From positions 6,820,001 to 6,884,000 of the forward strand of contig CP075493.1 in the NCBI GenBank assembly GCA_021613535.1: DNA of 64,000 bases, read 5' to 3'. The translations under genes were made by a program, and so were the position numbers. Positions 27,105-38,363 of this stretch are shown in pieces. Under the pieces are notes generated by a model. It was not told the DNA's origin. It saw nothing but the letters and a program-made list of their open reading frames with translations, and ran no database searches. The stretch comes from Adineta vaga. Taxonomy: Eukaryota; Rotifera. Numbering within the stretch: position 1 is the stretch's first letter; each line of letters begins with the position of its first letter.

Positions 27105-28837
27105 TCATATTGATTTACTGTATATCACTAACAATCGATTTATTGCTGGAATACGTGATAGAATACGATAGAGCATATAAGCTGTTATAGCGCACATTCC
27201 ACCAGCTAGAACATCTAATACATAATGATGTCGAGAGTAGACTGCAGAAAACCAAACACTTAATGTGAACATAACAAATGCAATATGTAACCAAAGTTTT
27301 TTACTCAATGAACCATACAGAACAGTGATTAATGGGTAAGCAGCATGTAATGATGGAATAGCAGCAAATACATTGGCATTCTTAGAATACATTGATGAGA
27401 AAATTTTTAAACCTGTTACTTGATCAAAATGTATAAAACCAGCAGGATTACCACGGGCGTTAATATCAAATTCAAATCCATACGTTTCAATGTACCATGG
27501 CGGTCTATAAAATGAAGAATTCTTTTTTTTTCTTAAAGTACGAAGAATTGAACTTACGCTGTAGGAATTATATAATAAACAACAAAACCAAGAATGTTTG
27601 TTAATAAAAATGTAAATGCAAAATCCATATAATCTCGTTTTGTTTTATATCGATATAGATATAGACTATATGCAACTGGAATTGGAATCCTATTAATAGA
27701 ATAACGATAGTCAAGATAAAAGAAAATATTATCAATCAAAATAATAAAAGAACTTAAAATTCAGATATAACGATCGAATATATGTTTTTGTTGAAATATT
27801 CTACTTTAGATAAAATATCAAAATTCTCTTTGATCAACTTTCAAAATGTGTTTTCTTTGACACAATAATTATTTCATTTTATCCGTTAAATACATCAGTA
27901 AATACACTCCAGAATCAGAATTCCATTTTTCCTATGAGCAAAGATTAATATTGACTTTTAGGTTTTTTTTTTCTAACTTTCTAATCCAATTATCGTAAAC
28001 ATCTAAATTATACCGACCAGTTGACCTCAATAGATAAATTTCAAATCTTACCAATTGAGATAACATATTCCAGTAAAAACATCCAATAATGGAATATGAT
28101 TTTGTTGAAAATATTCATTGAGTGTAATCGTATGTCCATTATAATAGATTCCAAAAAATTTCTTTTCCATCAAATAAATATCTTTGATATGAATATTTGA
28201 TATAGTATAATTTGGTACTAAATGTAATGCATCATAGAAAAGTAAATATGTTAAATAGATTAGAATTGCTAATGCGAAACGTCGTGTTCGATCTGATAAT
28301 GAACATAAGAAAAATAAAGCGAGATATATTAAAACATGTACTATTGAAATCCCAGCAATAAATATAAACCATAGAAAATAGATTGAACTTACAAAAATTA
28401 TCAATATAAGATTGTCTTTAATAAAAGACAGTTTATTATCAGTATTTATTAGTAAATCATTTGATGATGTAGGTGAGAAATGAAGAATAATAGAATTCGA
28501 ATTTGTATCATTGTTATTTTCATCATTTCGTGTTTGAAAATCAAGTTGATGATAAATCGAATTATTTGTTGTATGTTTAATAATACCATTTGATTGTAAT
28601 TCATATGATTCATTAATTAAAGGAAGTGTCGATGGATCATGGTCCGTAGTAGTTTGAAAACCAAGTTGATTCCCTGAGAATAACGAAAATAAAATAATCA
28701 TTTGTTTTTTGACATTATGATTGACCTTAGAGGATAAAAACAAAGTGTATTTGTTATCATGAAATCTTACCTAGTTGATTAAAAAATGTTGATACACGTA
28801 TAAACACTTTTGTCCATTTTCGTGTAAAATATCGCAT
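27105..28837 (-). CDS. AUR1/IPC-synthase-like PAP2-superfamily membrane enzyme
   Basis: Four exons (28771-28837, 28052-28673, 27558-27689, 27105-27504) give 406 aa. A soluble N-terminus of about 130 residues is followed by about six or seven hydrophobic segments. Signature blocks match fungal inositol phosphorylceramide synthase (AUR1) and related PAP2_3 proteins: the junction IIPTAPPWYIETYGF, then RGNPAGFIHFDQVTG, then NVFAAIPSLHAAYP, then YSRHHYVLDVLAGG. The catalytic His of the SLH motif, the second His in SRHHY and its Asp are all present. In AUR1 this triad transfers phosphoinositol to ceramide in the Golgi. The true substrate here is unknown: typical animals make sphingomyelin with SMS enzymes and lack AUR1. 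A lipid phosphatase of the same superfamily is the main alternative. Confidence 0.85.
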
Positions 28838-29723
28838 GTTAAATTTCAATTCGAATACTTCATCAGAAAATTGTGGTCATTGTGGACAAAATATAACTGC
28901 AAAAGTGAAGAGAAAAAAAAAGAACTTTGTAGTTTGATATTCTAGTAAATATTGAAAAATCACTTGAAATACAAAAAGAAGAGAAGGAATGTGGGCATGT
29001 TTAAGCAAATTTAATCGTAGTAGTGAAGGTGGAAAACGAACGCACGAATGCATCAACCACTAAAATGTTGTTCTGCATGAAAAATAGTGAGTAGGCGACA
29101 TGTACGTACAGGAAAAAAACATCAGCAAGGATCGTTCATATAAGAGAATGAGATGTAATAAAATAGGTCTTGTTATTTTTTCTCGTTGTGATCGGATAAA
29201 ATTTTGTTCATTGAAGAATAATATCACTGAGTTGATAGATTTTGTTAAGTGTGTGTTGTCAACGTGGTTACCATTGATGTCGTGAGCGTTCTCTATACTC
29301 TATACATGTATTTCACTCGGTCCCGTTATTAAAAAGAAAAAATAATTCTCGAGGCGTCGTGGTTATTGGTCCTATATTTTTTTTTCTTTCATCTAACACA
29401 CTCGTCTCTTTTCTCTTCTTTTCTTTGTATTGTCGTTCTAATATTTCTTTCTTTCTTCCTTTCCTACATTTCTGTTCTCTTTCTTTCTCTGCATTTCTTT
29501 CATTTTTCTTCATTCCATAGAGACTCATTTCATCCATGTTACGAACACTCGTCATTTTAGACGCATTTTTTTTATCGAGAGCTGTAGACTGCATAAAATA
29601 TAATATTTATCGTTTTTTTTCTTTCCGTGTCTCTACTTCTCAGTCTCTGTATTGATCATATTTACTTTCAATCGATCCGACGAAAATGTAAATCATAGGT
29701 ATATCTTTAGAAAAAACAAACAA
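28838..29723. other. Non-coding stretch
   Basis: Pyrimidine-rich sequence at 29380-29520 generates long opposing ORFs that are compositional. No supported gene. Confidence 0.5.
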
Positions 29724-30046
29724 ATGAAATATCATATCCTAGAAGTTTCTTTCGATGATTACATTGAACATTTACGTTCTACTAATCAACTTGACAAATA
29801 TGAATAAAATATATATTCAAACTATCATCGAAATTGCTATTGAATTGTCAAATAGACTTCTTTTGCACGATGAATACATCAATAAAGAAAATATTGACTT
29901 AAGACGATTGGAATTAAGAGGTTTACATCTTGCGTACATACAGAATATCTAACAAATACTGTTTCGAATATTTGGATATTGCACTTAAACTACGTGGATT
30001 AACTCATCAACAAGACATATTACGATGTGTATTTAATCATTTATAA
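29724..30046 (+). pseudogene. Frame-broken short coding remnant
   Basis: Three adjacent plus-strand frames read like pieces of one protein. The first (29724-29807) is MKYHILEVSFDDYIEHLRST and ends in TAA. The second (about 29800-29952) contains IIEIAIELSNRLLLHDEY and IDLRRLELRGLHLAYI. The third ends at 30046 with CFEYLDIALKLRGLTHQQDI and CVFNHL. Two frame changes without splice sites separate them. I do not recognise the family. It is either a decayed gene or a compositional coincidence. Confidence 0.35.
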
Positions 30047-30710
30047 ATGTGAACAAAATAAAAATAACTTTTAAAATTATACAATCGAATATTGAACTAC
30101 TTAAGAGTGTTGCTATTGGTAACTTTCGAAGTGCATCACATGAAAAATGCATCATCTTGTTTTTTGCTTTGACAACAAAAAGAATGGAAACATATGCATA
30201 TTATAAGAAATGATTCAATGCAATCGTCATGAAGTAAAGAAACAATTTAAATATCGTAGGCAAGTAATGTATACCAAACATATTTGTAAGATGACTTTAT
30301 TTATTAATTACTCATCAAAATCAAATCAGTACTGATGTTTTTTTTGTAAAAAACTAATTAAACATTGAGATGTCATTTTTCGGTTTTTGTATATACGAGC
30401 AAACTTTATTTTCTTCCCTATGATATGCGTTTGTTAATGTTAATTTAGTATTGTTCGTTTGATGGTATCTTCACTATAAAAAGAAAAAGTTTGAGTTTCA
30501 TTTTATTTAATATCCATTCCATTAGAGTGCACTTTAAAAATGAAATAAAATAAAAAAAAAGAAAAGAAAAAGAGAAAAAAGTCTTTAGTTGATTATTTAA
30601 TGTATCATATGATATTGAGATAAACATGAAAGATCATTCATAGAAATATAAGTTGCTAAAGATGAAAAATAAGATCATTTATATATATATATATATATAT
30701 AGTGGAATAT
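30047..30710. other. Non-coding stretch with (AT)n
   Basis: AT-rich; contains an uninterrupted AT dinucleotide tract at 30680-30702 just past the stop of the next gene. No gene seen. Confidence 0.5.
30680..30702. repeat. (AT)n microsatellite
   Basis: Perfect alternating AT tract of about 23 bp in the 3' flank of the minus-strand gene at 30711-32288. Confidence 0.85.
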
Positions 30711-32288
30711 TTAAAATTTATTTTGATTACCATTCATATCTAACTCATCGGAAGGATGCCGACGATTTTGCTTTTCAGGCTTTGGTCCTTTGACAACTTT
30801 GACACGATCATTTGTTAATCTTTTCATTTTGATACCATTTTCATTTAAACAAACATCCATCATATGTCGATAAGCAAGTCGTCGTGCTTCATTTGAATTT
30901 TGACTTATCCCAACAGGAAATTGAATATGATCATCAAGTAGAACACGATGAAACCAATAACTTTTACCATCAAATTGTCGAATTTGTTCACGACTTACTA
31001 CATTGATTCGACTTTGTTGAAGAACAGATTCAATTTCGCTTATGTTTGATGTAGATTGTAAATGATAATTACGTAAAATTTCAGCTAGTTTCGAAACTGA
31101 AACTGTATCTGCAAAACACACACGAATATTGTTTCTAAAAACAATAGCAATCAAAATGAGATTTGATAATATGCAAAAAAAATAGAATTTTTTACAATTC
31201 TTGATCCGAAGTATCGGATAAAATACCAGCCCATTTAGCAGATTCCATTAAATGTTCAATTTCTGTTTCAGTCATTTCGATCTTCAGTAAAATAGCGAAT
31301 GCTTATTATAGAAGTTTGTCATAGTATATGATCTTACATTTTCATCGGATTGATGATGATTGAAATAGTCTCTTCGACGCAGATTTGTCTGAGGTGTAAA
31401 TAATCTTTTACGATCAAGATCTTGTGAATTAAGATCTAAATTTTGCAAAATAATCGATTTCAAAATATTTTATATGATATTTTTCAGAACTACTTAATAA
31501 TGTTCGACCAAGTAAGCCAGAAAATGGTTTTTCATGTTTGTATGGTAAATCTGACGGAGTACTAGGTATACTATCGAAACTTGAATAGAAATTGGTCGAT
31601 CTAGATTCTAAGAATTAAATTTTTTATATTTATGATTAGAATATGAGTATTACGAACGAGTTAGACTTCGAGTACGGTGTCGACGACTAAAGTTAGCTGC
31701 TGATAATGGTGGTCCATTTTTTATTTGTTGTTTTTCGCCTATAAACGATATATGAAAATTTCAGTTTGGATAGACAATATAAACATGACTGACTATGTTG
31801 TTCTTGAAGAAAGATAGCATCATCATTAGCCATATCACAAGTAAGTTGTGTCTGTTCCATCCAATATTTTAAACGACGACTGACAAAATCGCGAACTTCA
31901 CTGTTATGATGAGATATTGTCCAATTAACACGTTCAAATGGTCGATTTGTACCTTGAACGATATTAAGATCGATAATGGCACTAGTCATGTAACGTAATT
32001 CATTCAGACGACAATCCTTTCGATGAAGAAAAATAAACAGAACTTATCATATATTCACTTAGTTTTCTTTTACTATTTACTTGTTCACCACAAAATATTG
32101 CTCGAACATTAACATCAGTTCCTTTAGTGTCAACAAGTGTCTGTAATGTTAAAGTCTATGAATACAATAATAATAATGAAAGTTTATGGAAAAAAAAGAT
32201 GACTACAAACCGGTAAAAATCGATCATTTGAAAATGATGAAAAACCTGATGTTGTTGATCTAGTGGATACTTTTGATACTGAACTCAT
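30711..32288 (-). CDS. Uncharacterised multi-exon protein, possible dsRBD-like C-terminus
   Basis: The gene starts MSSVSKVSTRSTTSGFSSFS and runs through about eight short exons with 45-70-nt introns to a stop at 30711, roughly 400 aa. Exon 3 encodes a conserved-looking helical segment (DFVSRRLKYWMEQTQLTC). The middle is Ser/Arg-rich (SRRHRTRSLTR). Near the C-terminus, SYWFHRVLLDDHIQFPVGIS followed by NEARRLAYRHMMDVC has the strand-strand-helix spacing of the second half of a double-stranded RNA-binding domain, but the first helix is not convincing. The tail is basic. I do not recognise an orthologue. It is divergently arranged with the plus-strand gene at 32444, 155 bp away. Confidence 0.65.
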
Positions 32289-32443
32289 ATTAATGTACAA
32301 ATGCACGTTTGAAAAATGACTTCAAGTAAAATGGACTAACTAATGATAGAACGGACGGATACTTTAATACTTTTTTTCTTGTTTCTGTTCGGTTGATTTG
32401 ATCACATCGTCCATCTTATCTTAAATCAAATCAATAATTCACT
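32289..32443. promoter_or_regulatory. Probable bidirectional promoter
   Basis: Only 155 bp separate the start codons of two divergent genes (30711-32288 minus and 32444-33412 plus), so both promoters must lie here or in 5' UTRs. No specific element was identified. Confidence 0.45.
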
Positions 32444-33412
32444 ATGAGTGATCGAAATAACATTCGACAAAATAGTTCATTGATTTACTACAAATGGTCG
32501 AAAAGGCGTTTTTATCAAAATAAATTACTACATACTACATCACGTTATTTAATTGCTATTTCTATAAATCGTAAGAAATCGAATATTAGTTGATTCTAAT
32601 AATATACTTTCATGTGTAACAATGATTAGATCTTTTGGAACGTAATCAACGAAAATTGAATGAACAAAATGATGATATATATCAGTCAATTGAACAAATC
32701 AATGAACATTTGGATATATTAGAAGAAAAATTCAATACATTGGATAATATTTGTCTTTTTCTTGATATTCCACCGCGTCTCTACTTTGAAGAAGTTTGAT
32801 TGAATTAAGAAAAAACATATAACTTATTCGAATTTTTGTTTCCTAGCGTATGATGCGTTTACGTCATTCAACGAAACAATATCTGGATGCCATCGAGCAG
32901 GAAATTCATGAAGAAGTTGAACATTGGAAAAATATTCATTCTGTTCTTTCTCAGTGAGTATTCACATCGTTTTAAAATCGATACTATGATTTACTTTCAG
33001 ACCATTACTAGAAACAGGTCTAATACGAAGTTACTACGGTGGATTACCAAGACAAGTTCAACAAAGTCCGTCAAGTGAATTGAATACCATATGTGAAGAG
33101 AATGAAACCATAAAATTACCTGTAAAGAGAGAAAGAGAATGTTTCTATTGAATAAAATGATTACGTTTTTGCATTTAGAAGAAACCAAATCGTTCACTTG
33201 CATCTATCAATACATTTTCAATCTTATCCAATATGAACGTTGATGAAAATTTATTATCTGATAGATTCAATAAAACATTCGTTATAGATAAATCATCAAC
33301 GAGTGATTTAGTGATTAACGATGAAAATCTCACATCAACAAAGCTACATAATATGTTTACGGTTTACAGAGATAGATCAGGTATTAGAAAAAAAGAATTT
33401 ATTCATATCTGA
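32444..33412 (+). CDS. Uncharacterised 250-aa coiled-coil protein
   Basis: Five exons (32444-32570, 32630-32793, 32847-32953, 33001-33121, 33179-33412) join in frame to 250 aa. It begins MSDRNNIRQNSSLIYYKWSK. Residues about 43-130 are predicted coiled coil (LLERNQRKLNEQNDDIYQSI, ILEEKFNTLDNICLFLDIPP, YLDAIEQEIHEEVEHWK). The rest is Ser/Asn-rich and probably disordered. The exon-2 donor reads GTTTGA, which is non-consensus, but all phases fit. I do not recognise the family; a centrosomal, kinetochore or ciliary adaptor is possible but not shown. Confidence 0.7.
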
Positions 33413-34564
33413 GTATGAAATTAAACTATGCTCTGAGATTTCTCGACTGTTTAGTCGACAATTATGTATCAATTCATTTTTTATATTTGTAGATTTGGAA
33501 AATGATGCAAGAGAAGATTCAATTATCTATATTGACTAATTAAATATCCTTTTTCAATTTTAACTTTTATCTGATTATGACCAAATATGTTTAAATGTAA
33601 TAAAAAATTAACGAATATAATTATTTCTTTTTCTTTCGGCACATCTCATGCTCTATCAAATCAACTGAAACTAAATCTCGTTAAATATTCTTGCTGTGTT
33701 TTATGTGAAAAAGTACGACGTATAGGAACTGAGAGATTCACGATTCTACAGAATGCTTCTTTAGATTTCAGATTTTTAATATTAATTATAATGCAATGTT
33801 CACAGTAGTTTAGAAATATTTCGAAGAATTTAAATCGACTATCATAAATATGATGACGTATCTTATTTATATCGACAAAAAATATAACAATAAAATAGTC
33901 GGTGAATCATCTGGCAAAAAGACAGATGTTATTGAACAGGAGGACAATTTGTGAATGCTTTATTTGAATTGATGATGCTATTCCGAATAGGCTTGCACTG
34001 TCGCAATATTACTTTTTAGTTTCTCATGGTTAAAACTATTTCAATAAACAATAGATTCAGTCCACGAAACCATCGTGTCTCGCAACAGAAATACTTTTCG
34101 ATAGCTGTGATTACGTGTTTATCTCACTTCTTCCTTGTGCCAGTAGTCATAAATTGGTACTTGTTTTTTTTGATGTACTCTTATCAGATAACAAAAAAGA
34201 ATCGTAGTAAAGTGAACAACGATAATCATTCTACGCCATGTAATAGAAGTTAAATTTATTAGATAAAAATATATTTTTGATATTATCCAGGTCGACGAAT
34301 ACGGAGTCCGTAGCAGACACCTATAATGAATAGCATACATTCGCGATAATACCGTATTTTGCCTTATCGTCTGTCTCAATAGTGGTTGATGTATATCTCT
34401 GTGTCATACAATGGTCTACTTGAATTTTTTCTAGATTAAAGTAAAAGATGAATTTATTTCAGACTAAAACCATGTGTCGTTGAATATTCGTGACCATATA
34501 AATACATACATGTATATTTCCACACGACAGCCGACTTGACCTTGAATTTTGAAGGTCGACAACT
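33413..34564. other. Non-coding stretch
   Basis: AT-rich DNA with several short ORFs (for example 33587-33808 and 34026-34253) that show no domain, no splice-linked extension and hydrophobic AT-driven composition. Confidence 0.5.
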
Positions 34565-34860
34565 TTAATCTACCACTGGAAGAGCACATATGATCGCTTC
34601 TCCAGGCCGCTTTAAAGGGTCACAATATAAGTAGAAGCTGTGCATTCTTTCAATATCAAGTTGAGGGTGATTATAGGTTTCTGGTTGCATAAAATTTAAA
34701 CTCTTCTCTTTGCTTGAATGTTCATCGTGCTGCTGTTGAAGTCGTATGTTTGATTATATCTCACTTCACGGCGAAGTCGTCATTTTTCTGGAGTTTCAAC
34801 TTCTCCTGGCGCATATATGTTTCTGCTCAATGAAGTTCTTTTTCTGATGGCATTTTGTAA
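34565..34860 (-). pseudogene. Degraded coding fragment
   Basis: The minus-strand frame at 34565-34751 reads RLQQQHDEHSSKEKSLNFMQ and then DIERMHSFYLYCDPLKRPGE before IICALPVVD and a stop. Its composition is unlike the surrounding AT-rich noise. Immediately upstream, in other frames, are coding-like pieces (SLSRNIYAPGEVETPEK, then RLRREVRYNQTYDF) interrupted by a stop and a frame change. No start or clear splice site was found. It looks like the 3' remnant of a decayed gene or mobile element of unknown family. Confidence 0.4.
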
Positions 34861-36465
34861 CATTTGCAATGCAAATAACAAAAATCAGAAGGTCTCTTGA
34901 AGAAAGACCTTTTAAATTTATTTTCAAATTACAACCAAAAATACTATAATAATTCGTAAGCTTCTAATTTTTATAATAAATAAATGTTACAGACTTACTT
35001 ATTCTTATTTGGGGATATCCATCGATAGAATAAGTATATTATTAAAATTGTTGAATAATAAAGAACAATATCATAATGAATATATAGCTTTGCTATTGAT
35101 AAATAGTAGAAAAAGATATCCATATGTATACGAAGTATTAGAATATTCTTGTAGTATCATTACATAGCCCAGGTCAAAGAAAGCGGCGTTGTAAACTGCC
35201 TTAAACGATGGGAAAACGGCGAAAACCGGGACTAGTACGCCACCGTAATCCGTTAATCCAGAAATGTATAGAAATACGGTGTAAAAAGATGGTCGTTTTG
35301 CAGCAAGAAACGACCGAAAACGGCGATCGTAGTGCGAAATGCCGGTTTATGGTGAAATACGGTCAAAACTAAGGCAGAAAATTGCTGTTTTCTAACCTTT
35401 TTCGGTCGTTTCAGGCGCCGTTTCCGACCACCAAAATGACGTCCTGGGAGAGTAATGTGAAAATTCCAATGACGATACGTGATGCGTGATAACAACCATT
35501 ACGATAAAGGAAAAATAATCATGTGTATTTTGTTTCGTTTGAAAGTATAGGTGAAATTTCACCTAGCACTCCCGTTCTGACCTCTCATTGATGTTATTAA
35601 CCCCCTCTTGATCTTTCCCAGAACCCAATCAAGTACCGTGAAAAGTTTGATGATACTAGCTATTAAGGGGACTATAAATGCATAAAGAACAGACAGATAA
35701 ATAAACATTCTTCTTTATACGTATAGATAGATAATCTAAATACTTTTAATTTTCAAGGTGCTGTTTCTTTGAATCTTAGTTTCTTCTTCAGCACAAAGAG
35801 TATTTTTTTAAATTGTTATAACCTAAAGATAGAAAAATCATCTTAATGATGCAGATGGTGAGAGTAATGGTACAAATATATGTATGTATGTCTTGCCATT
35901 GTATGATGGGAGGATTCGAATGCTGAGACAGAACTCTAGAAAATGTTGAGTAGGATGAGGCGTATATGATTGACTTCCGATCTCGAATAAAAAGTTAAGT
36001 TTTGTAACAACAATCAGCTAATAAGTCTTCTTCTCTTCTTTCTGGATTTTAGATTGAACTATGAGAAATACGTTTTAGAATCGTTTTCGAATGTATGCAA
36101 ATATGTTAATTCGATTTCTGAACAAGAGTTCTATTTCATACGAATATTCTGATGAGCAACCCACGTAGATCATTGAGCTTATTTTAATAAAAATGATTCT
36201 TATTACAGCGAATCATAAAAAATCAATTAAGAGTCGATTTGAATAGATTCTGTGTGGTAAATCATCATTATTTAGGTCATCAATACTTGTTACATCTGTC
36301 ATAGGATTGTAAACGTATGCGATTCTATTTTTTTCAATGATCATTTTCTTCTTTATTGATATCAAACTGTTCTCACAGGATTCTTGACGATCAAAAACTA
36401 TATAAAAATGCTTTTTGCATTCAACCGCATGTTTTATTTAACGAAAAATAGAATATAACAGTGAT
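34861..36465. other. Non-coding stretch containing a GC-richer island
   Basis: No supported gene. Around 35170-35460 base composition rises sharply above the surroundings, with repeated CGG/CCG-containing words (see the inverted-repeat entry). The rest is AT-rich and featureless. Confidence 0.5.
35307..35412. repeat. 14-bp inverted repeat in a GC-richer island
   Basis: GAAACGACCGAAAA at 35307-35320 is matched by its exact reverse complement TTTTCGGTCGTTTC at 35399-35412. Related words (AAACGGCG, CGGTCAAAA, GGCGCCG) recur in the same 300 bp. This could be part of a small non-autonomous element or foldback repeat; no coding sequence accompanies it. Confidence 0.5.
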
Positions 36466-37876
36466 TTAACCAGCTTTCTTGACAACTTGTACGACATCTT
36501 CATCCAATCTAAAATGTAGAAAAAAAATGTTAATTAATTTTTCTACAATACTATTAGTACTTACAGATTATGTTCTTTACCGACTTTTTGTGGAAGATGT
36601 TTCACAGAAGCACCCTAAAAATATCGAATTCATATTAGCAAACAAAAGAAACAAATATACGGATTGTTTTTCTCACCCAAACCAATGCATATTTAAAATC
36701 AGCAAGAATGGCTCGATGAATTTTATTACAAAAATCTTCCACAGAAGTTTTGCCTTGTGTTAAAACAACTGGTGCTGAATAATCTGGTAATTGACCTTTT
36801 GGTTTCGTATAGATTCTAACAAGTTTCAGATATAGCCACATTTTCTCTAATAAATCATCAAAATTCCATTTATGATGAGCAGATATTGGAACACAATGAG
36901 GAATTTTATAGATAATATCTAATTCTTCAATTGAGATTTGATCGATTTTATTTAAAACGTATATAGCTGGAACGTAGACACGATTGCCTTCAATTAAATC
37001 AATAATATCATCTTCAGTTGCATCACAACGAAGAAGAATATCCTAATTGTAAATGAAATTTATATATTTAGATGGAATAGAATCAAACATGAACTTTTGT
37101 CACTTACAGCATTATGAATTTTATATTCTCCTAAGATAGCTTTCACTGTTTCAAGATCCAGCGATGATTGTGGTACTAATGCTTGATAATTTAAGCCACC
37201 TTTATCTTTTCGTTTAAAATAAATATTTGGTGGTTCTTTATTTAAACGTATACCAAAACCTTCAAGTTCATATTCAATTAATTTTTTATGACCTAATGGT
37301 TTGAGTACATCGAGTACGATATAAATCAGATTACATGTTCGAGCAACTAAATAATTTACAAAACACAAATTAATTATATGATTAAAATATAATCTAAAAT
37401 AAAACATACCGGCAATAACTTGTTTACCACGACCTTTACCATCTTTTGCACCTTCGATAATACCCGGTAAATCAAGTAATTGAATTTTGGCACCTTTATA
37501 TCGAATAACACCCGGTACAGTTGTCAAAGTAGTAAATTCATAAGCAGCTACTTCACTATAGACGCCAGCTAAATTTGTTAATAATGTACTCTAGAGAAAG
37601 AGAGAACGAACGAATTGATAAAATTTGAAATAAAACTCTTCAGTATACTTTTCCAACTGATGGAAAACCAACAAAACCAATACGAGCATCACCAGTTTTT
37701 GCTACATCAAATCCTTCACCTTTACCACCACCACCAGCTCCTTTAGGTTCAATTAATTCGCGTCGTAATTTAGCTAATTGAGCTTTCAGTAAACCTAAAT
37801 GCCGTGCTGTTGCTTTATTTCTCTGAGTTTTTTCCATCTCAGCCTCGATATCAGCGATACGTTCAAGAACACCCAT
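36466..37876 (-). CDS. DRG1: Developmentally regulated GTP-binding protein 1 (DRG1)
   Basis: The gene starts [20 protein letters not shown] and ends in a VVQVVKKAG tail. The N-terminal helix-turn-helix segment ([20 protein letters not shown]) is followed by the G domain: G1 GFPSVGK, with an intron directly after the Lys, then switch sequence [15 protein letters not shown]3 [20 protein letters not shown] and G4 LNKIDQ. The C-terminal TGS domain includes [12 protein letters not shown] and FKYALVWG. Sequence agrees with DRG1 rather than DRG2 at diagnostic places such as [13 protein letters not shown] and [14 protein letters not shown]1 with DFRP1/Lerepo4 associates with polysomes and assists translation; that is family knowledge. 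Confidence 0.96.
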
Positions 37877-38363
37877 GATTTAAATGTTAGTTTTTCTTTT
37901 TTCTTCTTGTTTAAATCAATCTAAAAACATATTTCATACATTGAACTATACGACATCTGTATTAAATTCCTGAATCATCAAATTTCATCATTTACCGAAA
38001 ATTTCTAGAACATTCCAGAATTACACAATCGTATGAAAATTCCTAGGCTACACACACAATATCTATCATTAAATCTAATTACAAAAAACCTTTCTCATTA
38101 GGATACTTCGAAGTTCAATCGAGCTTGTAATTTTTGGAGATTTGCATAATAAACACGTGCGAGTCTCGGATGTGTACTTTGTTTTTTGTTTTTGATCGAC
38201 CTTTCCGTCTGTGCCACGTACATGTTACTACATCGAAAGCAAAAAACAAGCCGAATGAGTAAAAGCATATAGAAAGAATGAGTCATTCGTTATTACATTT
38301 CAGATAAAAGGAGTAATTTTTCTCTTGATCACTTCATATTTCTTTACAAATAAAATACGAATA
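37877..38363. other. Intergenic stretch between divergent genes, with an uncertain small ORF
   Basis: Separates DRG1 (minus) from the single-exon orphan (plus). A 62-codon minus-strand ORF at 38098-38286 has a hydrophobic start and ends HPRLARVYYANLQKLQARLN. The last 41 codons, from an internal Met, look more protein-like than most background ORFs here, but nothing else supports a gene. Confidence 0.4.

Noticed and set aside
29313-29594. Charged ORF of 93 codons opposite a 64-codon ORF
   Set aside because: Both derive from one pyrimidine-rich tract; the Lys/Glu/Arg-rich translation is compositional.
34026-34253. 75-codon plus-strand ORF
   Set aside because: No domain and overlapped by an opposite ORF of the same size; typical background.
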